DNA of 64,000 bases, taken from assembly GCF_013004645.1 (NCBI RefSeq), contig NZ_JABEME010000002.1, positions 310,001 to 374,000 of the forward strand, given 5' to 3'. The notes under the pieces are model-generated. The model was given only the letters and a program-made list of their open reading frames with translations, made no database searches and was not told the DNA's origin. Each line of letters begins with the position of its first letter. Position 1 is the stretch's first letter. Below, piece after piece: positions 21,508 through 29,620 of the stretch. The translations under genes and the position numbers were made by a program. The stretch comes from Stenotrophomonas africana (GTDB lineage Bacteria > Pseudomonadota > Gammaproteobacteria > Xanthomonadales > Xanthomonadaceae).

Positions 21508-23327
21508 TCGCGTTGGCTTCCCATCTTCCCGACTGGAATGCGCTGCACTTCCTGCGCCCGGAATGGCTGTGGGCCCTGCTGGCGTTGCCGGTCATTCTTG
21601 CGCTGGCGTTGTACCGGCAGCGGCGCAGCGATGTGTGGCGAACCGCGGTGGATGCCCACCTGTTGCCGCATCTGCTGGCTGCGGGCAAGCGCCGGCGTGC
21701 ACGCCTGCCCTGGGCCGTGCTGCTGGGCTGGACGCTGGCCTCGCTGGCCATGGCCGGACCGAGCTGGCGGCAGCAGGCGCAGCCGATGTTCCAGGCCAGC
21801 GCACCGCTGCTGGTGGTGCTGGATCTGTCCAGCCGGATTACCGCCACCGATCTGCCGCCCTCGCGCCTGCTGCAGGCGCGGGCGAAGGTGGGCGAGCTGC
21901 TGCGCGCACGCCAGGGCGGCCAGGTGGGCCTGGTGGTCTATGCCGAAGATGCCTACACCGTGGCGCCGCTGACCGACGACGGCAGCAACGTTGCGCTGTA
22001 TCTGGACGCGTTGTCGCCCGATGTGATGCCACGTGATGGCCAACGTGCCGACCGCGGCATCGACTGGGCGACGCGGTTGATGCGCCAGATCGGGGCATTG
22101 CGGGGGCAGATCCTGCTGGTCAGCGATCAGGCGGATGATGAAGCGGCACTGGCCGCAGCGCAGGCGCGCAGCCTCGGCCTGCAGGTGTCGGTACTGGGCC
22201 TGGGCACGCCCGCTGGTGCGGCGTACCGGGATGGCAGTGGGCAGATCCGCCAGGCTGCGCTGGACGAAGGCAGCCTGCGTGCAGTGGCCACCGCAGGCGG
22301 TGGCCGCTATGCCCGCATCGCCGCCGATGACAGTGACCTGCACGCACTCGGTGTACTTGATGCACGCGAAGGTACCGCGGCGCAGCGGCCGGGCGAGGGC
22401 AAGCATAGGCGTGATGAGGGGTTCTGGCTGGTGCCACCGGTGATGCTGCTGGCGCTGCTCGCCTTCCGTCGCCGCGCGGTGCTGGCGGCCGTGCTGGCAG
22501 TGGGCCTGCTGCCGTGGATGGGGAATGTGCAGGCACAGGCACCTCCAGCGGCCGCTTCGCAGCCCGTGCAGGGCACGCTGTGGAAGCGTGCTGATCAACT
22601 GCAGCACCAACGCTTGGCGGAAGGCGTACAGGCTTACCGCAGTGGCGACTTTGCCAACGCACGCAAGCAATTCGAAGGCATCGACAGCGATGCCGGCTGG
22701 TACAACCTTGCCAATACGCTGGCGCGCCAGGGCAACTACGACGAAGCCATTACCGCCTACGACCGCGCGTTGGCGCTGCATCCCGGCATGGCCGATGCGG
22801 TCGCCAACCGTGCCGTGGTCAATGCCGCACGCAAGCGCAAGCCGCCGGGTGGCAAAGGCCAGGATCAGCAGAAACCGCCGCAGAACGGGCAGCAGAAGCA
22901 ACCGCAGAACGGCCAGGGCCAGCAGCCGCAGCAGGGCCAGCAGAATCCCGGCCAGGGCCAGCCGCAATCGGGCCGCCCGCAGGGCCAGCCCAAGCCCGGT
23001 GACGACCAGAGCCAGTCGAGCCCGCAGCCCGGCGAGCGTGGCCGCGATGGCCAACAGGCGCCACCACAGGTGGAAGATGCCAAGGCGCAGGCCCAGGCTG
23101 ATGAGCAGCAGCGCCAGCGCATGCAGCAGGCAATGCAGCAGGCACGTGAGGGCAAGGGCGAACAGGATGGCAAGCCCGTGCCAGGCAGTGACGGCAGCAC
23201 CCCGCGCCAACGCGAGGAGCAACAAGCGGTGGAGGCCTGGATGCGGCGCGTACCGGATGATCCGGGGGCACTGCTGCGGGCCAAGTTCCAGCTGGAAAAC
23301 GAACGCAGGAAGAGGGAAGGGCGATGA
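21504..23327 (+). CDS. VWA plus TPR protein, BatB-BatC fusion type
   Basis: 607 residues. Two N-terminal membrane spans precede a VWA domain (about 90-290), then a span near 310-330, TPR repeats at about 375-445 (WYNLANTLARQGNYDEAITA) and a roughly 150-residue Gln/Pro/Gly-rich tail. This is BatB joined to BatC. The metal site is degenerate: the usual DxSxS reads DLSSR (near residue 110), so metal binding at this site may be weak or lost. It overlaps batA and batD by four bases each. The tail may be flexible and periplasmic. Confidence 0.85.
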   Translation: MIALASHLPDWNALHFLRPEWLWALLALPVILALALYRQRRSDVWRTAVDAHLLPHLLAAGKRRRARLPWAVLLGWTLASLAMAGPSWRQQAQPMFQASAPLLVVLDLSSRITATDLPPSRLLQARAKVGELLRARQGGQVGLVVYAEDAYTVAPLTDDGSNVALYLDALSPDVMPRDGQRADRGIDWATRLMRQIGALRGQILLVSDQADDEAALAAAQARSLGLQVSVLGLGTPAGAAYRDGSGQIRQAALDEGSLRAVATAGGGRYARIAADDSDLHALGVLDAREGTAAQRPGEGKHRRDEGFWLVPPVMLLALLAFRRRAVLAAVLAVGLLPWMGNVQAQAPPAAASQPVQGTLWKRADQLQHQRLAEGVQAYRSGDFANARKQFEGIDSDAGWYNLANTLARQGNYDEAITAYDRALALHPGMADAVANRAVVNAARKRKPPGGKGQDQQKPPQNGQQKQPQNGQGQQPQQGQQNPGQGQPQSGRPQGQPKPGDDQSQSSPQPGERGRDGQQAPPQVEDAKAQAQADEQQRQRMQQAMQQAREGKGEQDGKPVPGSDGSTPRQREEQQAVEAWMRRVPDDPGALLRAKFQLENERRKREGR

Positions 23328-25039
23328 CGCGGGCGATCAACATGCACGGGCGCTGGCCACTGCAGGTACTGGCGGCACTGCTGCTGTGGCTGCCGCTGCT
23401 GGCCTGGGCGCAGCCGCGCGCGTGGCTGGACCGCGACCGCATCGCGATGGGCGACACGGTCACGCTCAATGTCGAGAGCGACCAGGGCGCGCCGGACTTC
23501 ACGCCATTGCGTACCGACTTCGATCTCAGCGGGCAGACCAGCAGCCGCCAGGTGGAGTGGAGCAACGGCAGCATGCAGCAGCGCAACCTGTACGGCGTGG
23601 CGTTGACGCCACGGCGCAGCGGTGCCCTGGTGGTGCCGGGCCTGCAGGTGGGCAGCGTACGTACCGCGCCGCTGACCCTGCAGGTGGATGCCGCTGCCGT
23701 GGCCGGCCCTGACAGCAATGCGGTGGCGTTCATCGAAACCGTTGTCGATGACCAGACACCGTATGTGCAGCAGAGCGTAGGCGTGGTGGTGCGGCTGTAT
23801 TTCGCTTCGCAGCTGGCCTCCGGCGAACTGGTGCTGGATACCCCGGCAGGCGCGTCATTGCAGCGGGTGGGCGATGATCGCACCGATGTGCGACAGGTCA
23901 ATGGCCGCCGCTACAACGTGGTCGAGCGGCGCTTCCTGCTGATTCCGGAGCGCAGCGGCGCGTTGCGCCTCGCCGGTGCCCGTTTCAGCGGGCGCAGCGC
24001 GGGCGGCTTCTTTGATGACTTCTTCGGTGGTGGCGACGGGCGCATGAATGCCACCGGCGCTGACCGCACGTTGCAGGTGCAGGCACAGCCGGCACAGGCG
24101 CCGCAGCCATGGCTGCCACTGCAGAGTCTCCAGCTGCGCTACACCAGTGCGCCGACCAGTGCCCGTACCGGCGAAGCGGCCAACGTGGTGGTCGAGGCGA
24201 TTGCTGAAGGCGCGACCCGCGCGCAGTTCACCGACCTGCCGGTGCCGGATGTCGGCGCCAATGCGCAGGTGTTTGCCGAACCCGCGCAGTACGAAGAGAC
24301 CTTCAACGGCAGTACGCCGCGGCTGAAGATCACCCGCCGTTATTCGATCGTGCCGCGCCAGCCGGGCGCGCTGGCGGTGCCTGGGCCGCGCTTGCCCTGG
24401 TGGGACGTGCGCAACGGCAAGGCGCAGGAGGCGAAGCTGCCGGACCTGACACTGACGGTTGCGGCCGGCACCGGCACGGTCACTGCCTCACCGGCAACGT
24501 TGCCGCCGATCGACACCGACGCCGCATTGCCGGGCACCGATGGCCAGGACAGCCGTATCGCGGCCACCGATCCGCGCGCCAGCGGCCTGGCCGAGCGTCC
24601 GTGGCCGTGGATGGCGGCGGCCATCGGTCTGGCGCTGCTGTGGCTGTTGACCCTGTTGTGGGGCTGGCAGCGAGGCCGGCGCCCGCGTGCAGTGACGCCT
24701 GTCGCTGGCAAGCCCTCTGTGCCGACTGTGGCGAGCGGACGTGCCGGCCTGGCCGAACTGCGCCGCGCGCTCGATGGCGAGGGGTTCGACCAGGTTGAAG
24801 CACAGCTGTGTGCGATGGCCGGCGTTGAACGCATCGAACAGGTCATCGCGCGGCTTGAGGATGCAGCCCAGCGCCAGGTGCTGCAGGACCTGCAGCAGGC
24901 ACGCTGGGGCGGGCAGGGTGATCTGGCGCCGCTGCGTGCGCGCCTGCGCGAAGTCTTCCGTGACGGACCGCACTGGTCGACGGACGCGGGTGCCGTCGAC
25001 ACTGGGCTGGCGCCGCTGTATCCGCCACGGCGAACCTGA
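23324..25039 (+). CDS. BatD family protein
   Basis: 571 residues. An N-terminal signal segment (about 6-30) is followed by the BatD/oxygen-tolerance beta domain starting QPRAWLDRDRIAMGDTVTLN. It continues with repeated beta-sandwich sections (QQSVGVVVRLYFASQL; TGEAANVVVEAIAEG). A single membrane span lies at about 427-447, with a cytoplasmic tail of about 120 residues. BatD is the last gene of this moxR operon and overlaps the BatB/C gene. It is thought to expose its large domain to the periplasm and to complex with BatA/BatB. The role in this organism is inferred only from family and context. Confidence 0.87.
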   Translation: MTRAINMHGRWPLQVLAALLLWLPLLAWAQPRAWLDRDRIAMGDTVTLNVESDQGAPDFTPLRTDFDLSGQTSSRQVEWSNGSMQQRNLYGVALTPRRSGALVVPGLQVGSVRTAPLTLQVDAAAVAGPDSNAVAFIETVVDDQTPYVQQSVGVVVRLYFASQLASGELVLDTPAGASLQRVGDDRTDVRQVNGRRYNVVERRFLLIPERSGALRLAGARFSGRSAGGFFDDFFGGGDGRMNATGADRTLQVQAQPAQAPQPWLPLQSLQLRYTSAPTSARTGEAANVVVEAIAEGATRAQFTDLPVPDVGANAQVFAEPAQYEETFNGSTPRLKITRRYSIVPRQPGALAVPGPRLPWWDVRNGKAQEAKLPDLTLTVAAGTGTVTASPATLPPIDTDAALPGTDGQDSRIAATDPRASGLAERPWPWMAAAIGLALLWLLTLLWGWQRGRRPRAVTPVAGKPSVPTVASGRAGLAELRRALDGEGFDQVEAQLCAMAGVERIEQVIARLEDAAQRQVLQDLQQARWGGQGDLAPLRARLREVFRDGPHWSTDAGAVDTGLAPLYPPRRT

Positions 25040-25096
25040 ACCGGCGCCGCTTGCGCGCTTTGTTAGAGTGCATTCATTTTTCGAGGAAACCCGCGT

Positions 25097-26416
25097 ATGA
25101 CAGCAGCTGCTGCCGACAAGAAGAAGTTGCCCCTGCATTGGAAGATGGGCATCGGCTTTGCGATCGGCCTGGTCCTGGGACTGATCGTGCACGCCCTGGG
25201 CGGCAGCGTCGATGGTCTGCAGGCCGGTGCCAAGTGGGTAATGGACTACGTCACTACCCCGGCATCGGGCCTGTTCCTCAACCTGATCTTCATGCTGATC
25301 GTGCCGCTGATCTTCTCGGCGCTGATCATGGGTGTGTCGGAGATGGGCGACATCCGCGCCCTCGGCCGCATCGGCTGGAAAACGCTGGCCTACACCGTGC
25401 TGCTGTCCGGCATTGCCGTGGGCATCGGCCTGGTGCTGGTCAACCTGCTCAAGCCGGGTGCCGGCGTTGACCCGCAGGTCGCCGCGATGATGTTGTCGGA
25501 GAACGCCGAGCGCAGCAAGGAGATTGTCGCGGGCATCCATGGCACGCCGAAGGGCATGGACATGCTGCTGTCGATCGTGCCGAGCAACGTGCTGCAGGCT
25601 GCGTCTGACAACGGTGCGATCCTGTCGCTGATGTTCTTCGCGCTGATGTTCGGCATCGGCATGGTGCTGACCGACAACGAGAAGGTCGCCCCGCTGCGCC
25701 GCGCCATCGAAGGCGTGTTCGAAATCTCGATGACCCTGATCAACCTGGTCATCCGCCTGGCCCCGTATGCGGTGGCCTGCTTCATGTTCAACCTGGCCGC
25801 GCTGTTCGGCTTTGAGCTGATCATCCGCCTGGGCGCCTACGTGGGCGTGGTGGTGCTGGCCCTCGGCCTGCACATGGTGGTGACCTACGGTACGGCCGTA
25901 TGGCTGTCCGGTCGCTCGCCGCTGTCGTTCTTCCGCGATACCCAGGAAGCGACGGTGATGGCGTTCTCCACGGCCTCCAGCAACGCCACCCTGCCGACCG
26001 CGCTGCGCGTGGCCGACCAGATGGGCCTGCCGCAGCGCGTGTCGCGCTTCGTGCTGACCGTGGGCGCCACCGCCAACCAGAACGGCACCGCGCTGTTCGA
26101 GGGCGTGACGGTGATCTTCCTGGCCCAGTTCTTCGGGGTGGACCTGAGCATCGGCCAGCAGATCATGGTGATGGCGGTCTGCATCCTCGGTGGCATCGGC
26201 ACTGCCGGCGTGCCGTCGGGCTCGCTGCCGGTGGTGGCGATGATCTGCGCGATGGTGGGCGTGAACCCGCTCGGCATCGGCCTGATCCTGGGCGTGAACC
26301 ACTTCCTGGACATGTGCCGTACCGCGCTGAACGTGACTGGCGACCTGGCCCTGACCACGCTGGTGGCCAAGGGCGAAGGCCACGATGGCCCGGCGCTGGG
26401 CCCGCAGCAGGACTGA
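25097..26416 (+). CDS. Dicarboxylate/amino acid:cation symporter (DAACS family)
   Basis: 439 residues with about eight membrane spans and two re-entrant loops. Family motifs are ASSNATLPTALRVADQ (the Ser-rich hairpin before TLP), ATANQNGTALFEGV (equivalent of the NMDG sodium site, here NQNG) and GGIGTAGVPSGSLPVVAMIC. It imports glutamate/aspartate or C4-dicarboxylates with Na+ or H+ across the inner membrane; the substrate cannot be fixed from sequence. It is a single gene followed by a hairpin with a T-run. GltP and DctA are the closest named types. Confidence 0.9.
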   Translation: MTAAAADKKKLPLHWKMGIGFAIGLVLGLIVHALGGSVDGLQAGAKWVMDYVTTPASGLFLNLIFMLIVPLIFSALIMGVSEMGDIRALGRIGWKTLAYTVLLSGIAVGIGLVLVNLLKPGAGVDPQVAAMMLSENAERSKEIVAGIHGTPKGMDMLLSIVPSNVLQAASDNGAILSLMFFALMFGIGMVLTDNEKVAPLRRAIEGVFEISMTLINLVIRLAPYAVACFMFNLAALFGFELIIRLGAYVGVVVLALGLHMVVTYGTAVWLSGRSPLSFFRDTQEATVMAFSTASSNATLPTALRVADQMGLPQRVSRFVLTVGATANQNGTALFEGVTVIFLAQFFGVDLSIGQQIMVMAVCILGGIGTAGVPSGSLPVVAMICAMVGVNPLGIGLILGVNHFLDMCRTALNVTGDLALTTLVAKGEGHDGPALGPQQD

Positions 26417-26444
26417 GTCCGGAGCCACTGCTGGCGACCTGATC

Positions 26445-26488
26445 GGGGTCGGATTCCTTTCCGCAAAGAAAGGGATTCGACCCCTTTT
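26445..26488 (+). terminator. GGGGTC-type palindrome acting as terminator after the symporter
   Basis: GGGGTCGGATTCCTTTC, loop CGCAAA, then GAAAGGGATTCGACCCC and TTTT. This is a long stem with a T-run 28 bases after the stop. It belongs to the set of palindromes with GGGGTC ends also found near 50289, 52769 and 63245. Confidence 0.7.
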
Positions 26489-26630
26489 CACATGCGGAAT
26501 CCGGCGGAGATCATGAAGTGCCGGCCAGCGGCCGCCACGACCGGGCACGGTGAACCGACCCCCGGCCCGACGACTATGGGACAATAGGCCGCCCGCACGT
26601 CCGCGGCCGCCTCCCGATTCCGACAGAACC

Positions 26631-28628
26631 ATGACGCAGCCTACCCGTCGCCAGTTGGCCAACGCCATCCGCTTCCTTGCCGCCGATGCGGTTGAAACCG
26701 CAAAGTCCGGCCACCCCGGCATGCCCATGGGCATGGCCGACATCGCCGAAGTCCTCTGGAACGACTACCTCCGCCATAACCCGAGCAATCCGCACTGGTT
26801 CAACCGCGACCGTTTCGTGCTGTCCAACGGCCACGGTTCGATGCTGCAGTACGCGCTGCTGCACCTGAGCGGTTACGACCTGCCGATCGAGCAGCTGAAG
26901 CTGTTCCGCCAGCTGGGCAGCCACACCGCCGGTCATCCGGAACGCCACGAGACCCCGGGCGTGGAAACCACCACCGGCCCGCTGGGCCAGGGTTTCGCCA
27001 ACGCCGTGGGCTTTGCCCTGGCCGAGAAGCTGCTGGCACAGCGCTTCAACCGCCCGGAGCTGGAAGTGGTCGACCACCGCACCTGGGTGTTCATGGGCGA
27101 TGGCTGCCTGATGGAAGGCGTGTCGCATGAAGCGGCGTCGCTGGCTGGCACCTGGGGCCTGCACAAGCTGGTCTGCTTCTGGGACAACAACCACATCTCC
27201 ATCGACGGCAACGTCGAGGGCTGGTTCACCGACAATACCCCGGAGCGTTTCGAGGCCTATGGCTGGAACGTGGTCCGCGATGTTGATGGCCACGACCCGG
27301 AGAGCATCAAGGCCGGCATCGAGGCCGCGCTGTCGCAGAGCGACAAGCCGACCCTGATCTGCTGCCGCACCACCATTGGTTTTGGTTCGCCGAACAAGGC
27401 GGGCAAGGAATCCAGCCACGGCGCACCGCTGGGCAAGGACGAGCTGGAGGCCACCCGCAAGCAGCTGGGCTGGGAGTACGGTCCGTTCGAGATCCCGCAG
27501 GCGATCTACGACGGCTGGCGCGCCAATGGCGCCGGCACCCTGCGCCAGGCCGAGTGGGAACAGCTGTTCGACAAGTACGCCAGCCAGTACCCGGGCGAAG
27601 CCGCCGAACTGACCCGCCGCTCGCACGGCGAGCTGCCGGCCGACTTCGTTGCCAAGGCCGATGCCTACATCGCCCAGGTGGCCGCTGAAGGCCCGACGAT
27701 CGCTTCGCGCAAGGCCTCGCAGCTGGCCATTGAAGCCTTCGCCCCGCTGCTGCCGGAAATCGTCGGCGGCTCGGCCGACCTGGCGCACTCCAACCTGACC
27801 CTGTGGAAGGGCAGCAAATCGGTTGCCAGCGACGACGCCAACGCCAACTACGTGTACTACGGCGTGCGCGAGTTCGGCATGACCGCCATTGCCAATGGCC
27901 TGGCCCTGCACGGTGGTTTCATTCCGTTCGACGCCACCTTCCTGGTGTTCAGCGACTACGCCCGCAACGGCGTGCGCATGAGCGCGCTGATCCCGGCCCA
28001 CGCCATCCACGTCTACACCCACGACTCGATCGGCCTGGGCGAAGACGGCCCGACCCACCAGCCGGTGGAGCACCTGGCCTCGCTGCGCTACATCCCGAAC
28101 AACGACGTGTGGCGTCCGTGCGATGCGGTCGAGTCGGCAGTGAGCTGGAAGGCCGCAATCACCCGTCAGGACGGCCCGAGCTGCCTGGTGTTCAGCCGCC
28201 AGAACCTGCCGCACCAGCCGCGCAGCGCCGAGCAGATCGCCCAGATCGAACGCGGTGGTTACGTGCTGGCCGATGCTGCCGGCACCCCGGACGTGATCCT
28301 GATCGCCACCGGTTCGGAAGTCTCGCTGGCCACCGAAGCCAAGGCCCAGCTGGACGCGGCCGGCCTCAAGACCCGCGTGGTCTCGATGCCGTCCACCGAC
28401 GTGTTCCTGCGCCAGGATGCGGCCTACCGTGAATCGGTGCTGCCGAATGCCGTGCGCAAGCGCGTGGCTGTGGAAGCCGGCGTCACCGGTTTCTGGCGCC
28501 AGTTCGTCGGCCTGGACGGTGCCGTGATCGGTATCGACACCTTCGGCGCCTCGGCCCCGGCCGACCAGCTGTACAAGCACTTCGGCATCACCACCGCCCA
28601 CGTGGTGGAAGCGGCCAAGTCGCTGTAA
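26631..28628 (+). CDS. tkt: Transketolase
   Basis: 665 residues from ATG 26631, giving the family-typical start [20 protein letters not shown]. The thiamine-diphosphate motif is [13 protein letters not shown] (about residues 156-168) with [10 protein letters not shown] after it. The pyrimidine-binding domain has [18 protein letters not shown], and the C-terminal domain has VLIATGSEV-like sequence. It transfers two-carbon units between sugar phosphates in the non-oxidative pentose phosphate pathway. It is a single gene with its own terminator. A tkt near gapA, pgk, pyk and fba is a common proteobacterial grouping. Confidence 0.97.
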   Translation: MTQPTRRQLANAIRFLAADAVETAKSGHPGMPMGMADIAEVLWNDYLRHNPSNPHWFNRDRFVLSNGHGSMLQYALLHLSGYDLPIEQLKLFRQLGSHTAGHPERHETPGVETTTGPLGQGFANAVGFALAEKLLAQRFNRPELEVVDHRTWVFMGDGCLMEGVSHEAASLAGTWGLHKLVCFWDNNHISIDGNVEGWFTDNTPERFEAYGWNVVRDVDGHDPESIKAGIEAALSQSDKPTLICCRTTIGFGSPNKAGKESSHGAPLGKDELEATRKQLGWEYGPFEIPQAIYDGWRANGAGTLRQAEWEQLFDKYASQYPGEAAELTRRSHGELPADFVAKADAYIAQVAAEGPTIASRKASQLAIEAFAPLLPEIVGGSADLAHSNLTLWKGSKSVASDDANANYVYYGVREFGMTAIANGLALHGGFIPFDATFLVFSDYARNGVRMSALIPAHAIHVYTHDSIGLGEDGPTHQPVEHLASLRYIPNNDVWRPCDAVESAVSWKAAITRQDGPSCLVFSRQNLPHQPRSAEQIAQIERGGYVLADAAGTPDVILIATGSEVSLATEAKAQLDAAGLKTRVVSMPSTDVFLRQDAAYRESVLPNAVRKRVAVEAGVTGFWRQFVGLDGAVIGIDTFGASAPADQLYKHFGITTAHVVEAAKSL

Positions 28629-28651
28629 GCAGCATCGCAGCGTGATGAAGG

Positions 28652-28680
28652 AAAGGCCGGCGCACGCCGGCCTTTTCTTT
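28652..28680 (+). terminator. Intrinsic terminator of tkt
   Basis: AAAGGCCGGC, loop GCAC, GCCGGCCTTT, then TCTTT, 23 bases after the tkt stop. Confidence 0.85.
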
Positions 28681-28690
28681 GCCGCAGGAA

Positions 28691-28752
28691 AAAGGGGACG
28701 GAGGGGATTAAGTCGTATGTGCACATACGACTTAATCCCCTCCGTCCCTTTT
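28691..28752. repeat. Long palindrome, copy A, left of higBA
   Basis: A perfect 54-base palindrome at 28695-28748 (arms of 27 bases, GGGACGGAGGGGATTAAGTC... meeting at GTGCAC) with A-rich and T-rich borders. A near-identical palindrome lies at 29551-29620 on the other side of higBA. The gap 28629-28936 holds only the tkt terminator, this palindrome and the higBA promoter region. Confidence 0.9.
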
Positions 28753-28894
28753 CCCTTTGTCCGGCATGCTCCGCTCGGCGGTGCCGCTGTCGCGTTGGCC
28801 TCCTCATCTGACCTGCGATGTCTGCGAAAAGGAGGGCTGCCGAGGCTCCCTCAGAAGTAGGCATGGACAGCAAAAGCGGCGCGAAAACACACGG

Positions 28895-28927
28895 CATACT
28901 TGCGATGTGTAAGGTGTTGCCTTACAC
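28895..28927 (+). promoter_or_regulatory. Probable higBA promoter and autoregulatory operator
   Basis: A perfect inverted repeat, GTGTAAGG (28907-28914), 5-base spacer, CCTTACAC (28920-28927), lies 10 bases before the toxin start. A -10-like CATACT is at 28895-28900. HigA-type antitoxins commonly bind such dyads to repress their own operon; that use is inferred here. Confidence 0.6.
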
Positions 28928-28936
28928 TTGCGGCTC

Positions 28937-29215
28937 ATGATCGTCAGCTTCAGGCACAAGGGCCTGAAAGCGCTCTATGAGCGGGGCGACATTTCGGGAG
29001 TCCGTGCGGATCATGTGGCTCGGTTGCGGCGTTTGCTTCTGCAGCTGGATCAGGCCCGGCTGCCTGGAGACATGGGTCTGCCCGGCAATCGCCTGCACCC
29101 TCTGCGGGGAAGCTATAGCGGCTACTGGGCTGTAAGTGTCTCGGCGAGTTGGCGATTGGTGTTCCGTTTTCGTGGGCTCGACGTCGAACTGGTCGATTAC
29201 CTTGATTACCACTAG
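28937..29215 (+). CDS. higB: HigB-like RelE-superfamily toxin
   Basis: 92 residues from ATG 28937; an in-frame TTG three codons earlier overlaps the operator and is less likely. The sequence has the HigB pattern: MIVSFRHKGLKALYERGDIS, a helix with RLRRLLLQLD, then LHPLRGSYSGYWAVSVSASW, RLVFRF and a final VDYLDYH. HigB toxins are ribosome-dependent mRNA endonucleases that slow growth when the antitoxin is degraded. The toxin gene comes first, as is usual for higBA, and the antitoxin gene follows after 11 bases. Confidence 0.9.
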   Translation: MIVSFRHKGLKALYERGDISGVRADHVARLRRLLLQLDQARLPGDMGLPGNRLHPLRGSYSGYWAVSVSASWRLVFRFRGLDVELVDYLDYH

Positions 29216-29226
29216 GAGTCTGCTCG

Positions 29227-29532
29227 ATGCCGTTGCATGATCCGCCGCATCCCGGGGAATCGCTGCGCGAAGACATCCTGCCAGCGATCAGCATGTCGAT
29301 CAGTGCGCTGGCGCAGCATCTTGGCTATTCACGTGGACAGCTGTCGACGATCATCAACGGGCACGCCGGCATCTCCGCGGAACTCGCATTCCGCCTTGAG
29401 CTTGCAGGTCTGGGCAATGCCCGCATGTGGCTGGCGATGCAGGCGGCATACGACCTGTGGCAGGTCGAGCATCGAGAACATCCGCCCATTGCCCGCCTGT
29501 ATCTTGAGGACTCAGTGAGGATAGGACAGTAG
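29227..29532 (+). CDS. higA: HigA-like XRE-family antitoxin
   Basis: 101 residues. It opens with the HigA signature HDPPHPGESLREDILPAISM and a helix-turn-helix at about residues 24-60 (SISALAQHLGYSRGQLSTII, NGHAGIS). The C-terminal helix has MWLAMQAAYDLWQVE, typical of the family. It neutralises HigB and should repress the operon through the dyad upstream of higB. Its TAG stop lies inside a GTAGATCC-type REP sequence (29529-29552). Confidence 0.93.
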   Translation: MPLHDPPHPGESLREDILPAISMSISALAQHLGYSRGQLSTIINGHAGISAELAFRLELAGLGNARMWLAMQAAYDLWQVEHREHPPIARLYLEDSVRIGQ

Positions 29533-29552
29533 ATCCACGCCACGTGTGGATG
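29529..29552 (+). repeat. SMAG/REP-like monomer overlapping the higA stop codon
   Basis: GTAGATCCACGCCACGTGTGGATG. The TAG of the GTAG head is the higA stop codon (29530-29532). Confidence 0.75.
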
Positions 29553-29620
29553 AGAAAGGGGACGGAGGGGATTAAGTCGTATGTGCACAAACGACTTAAT
29601 CCCCTCCGTCCCCTTTCTCA
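29551..29620. repeat. Long palindrome, copy B, right of higBA
   Basis: Arms of 35 bases starting TGAGAAAGGGGACGGAGGGG, meeting at GTGCAC, with one mismatch near the centre. The internal 50-odd bases match copy A (28695-28748). The last three bases are the stop codon (TGA on the minus strand) of the acyl-CoA hydrolase gene, so the element also sits at the 3' end of that gene and may end its transcription. Confidence 0.9.

Noticed and set aside
26574-28724. A 716-codon minus-strand frame opposite tkt
   Set aside because: Antisense shadow of transketolase; composition is low complexity and no domain is seen.
28681-28936. An insertion sequence around higBA
   Set aside because: No transposase frame exists between the palindromes and no target-site duplication is evident; only the palindromes and the toxin-antitoxin pair are present.
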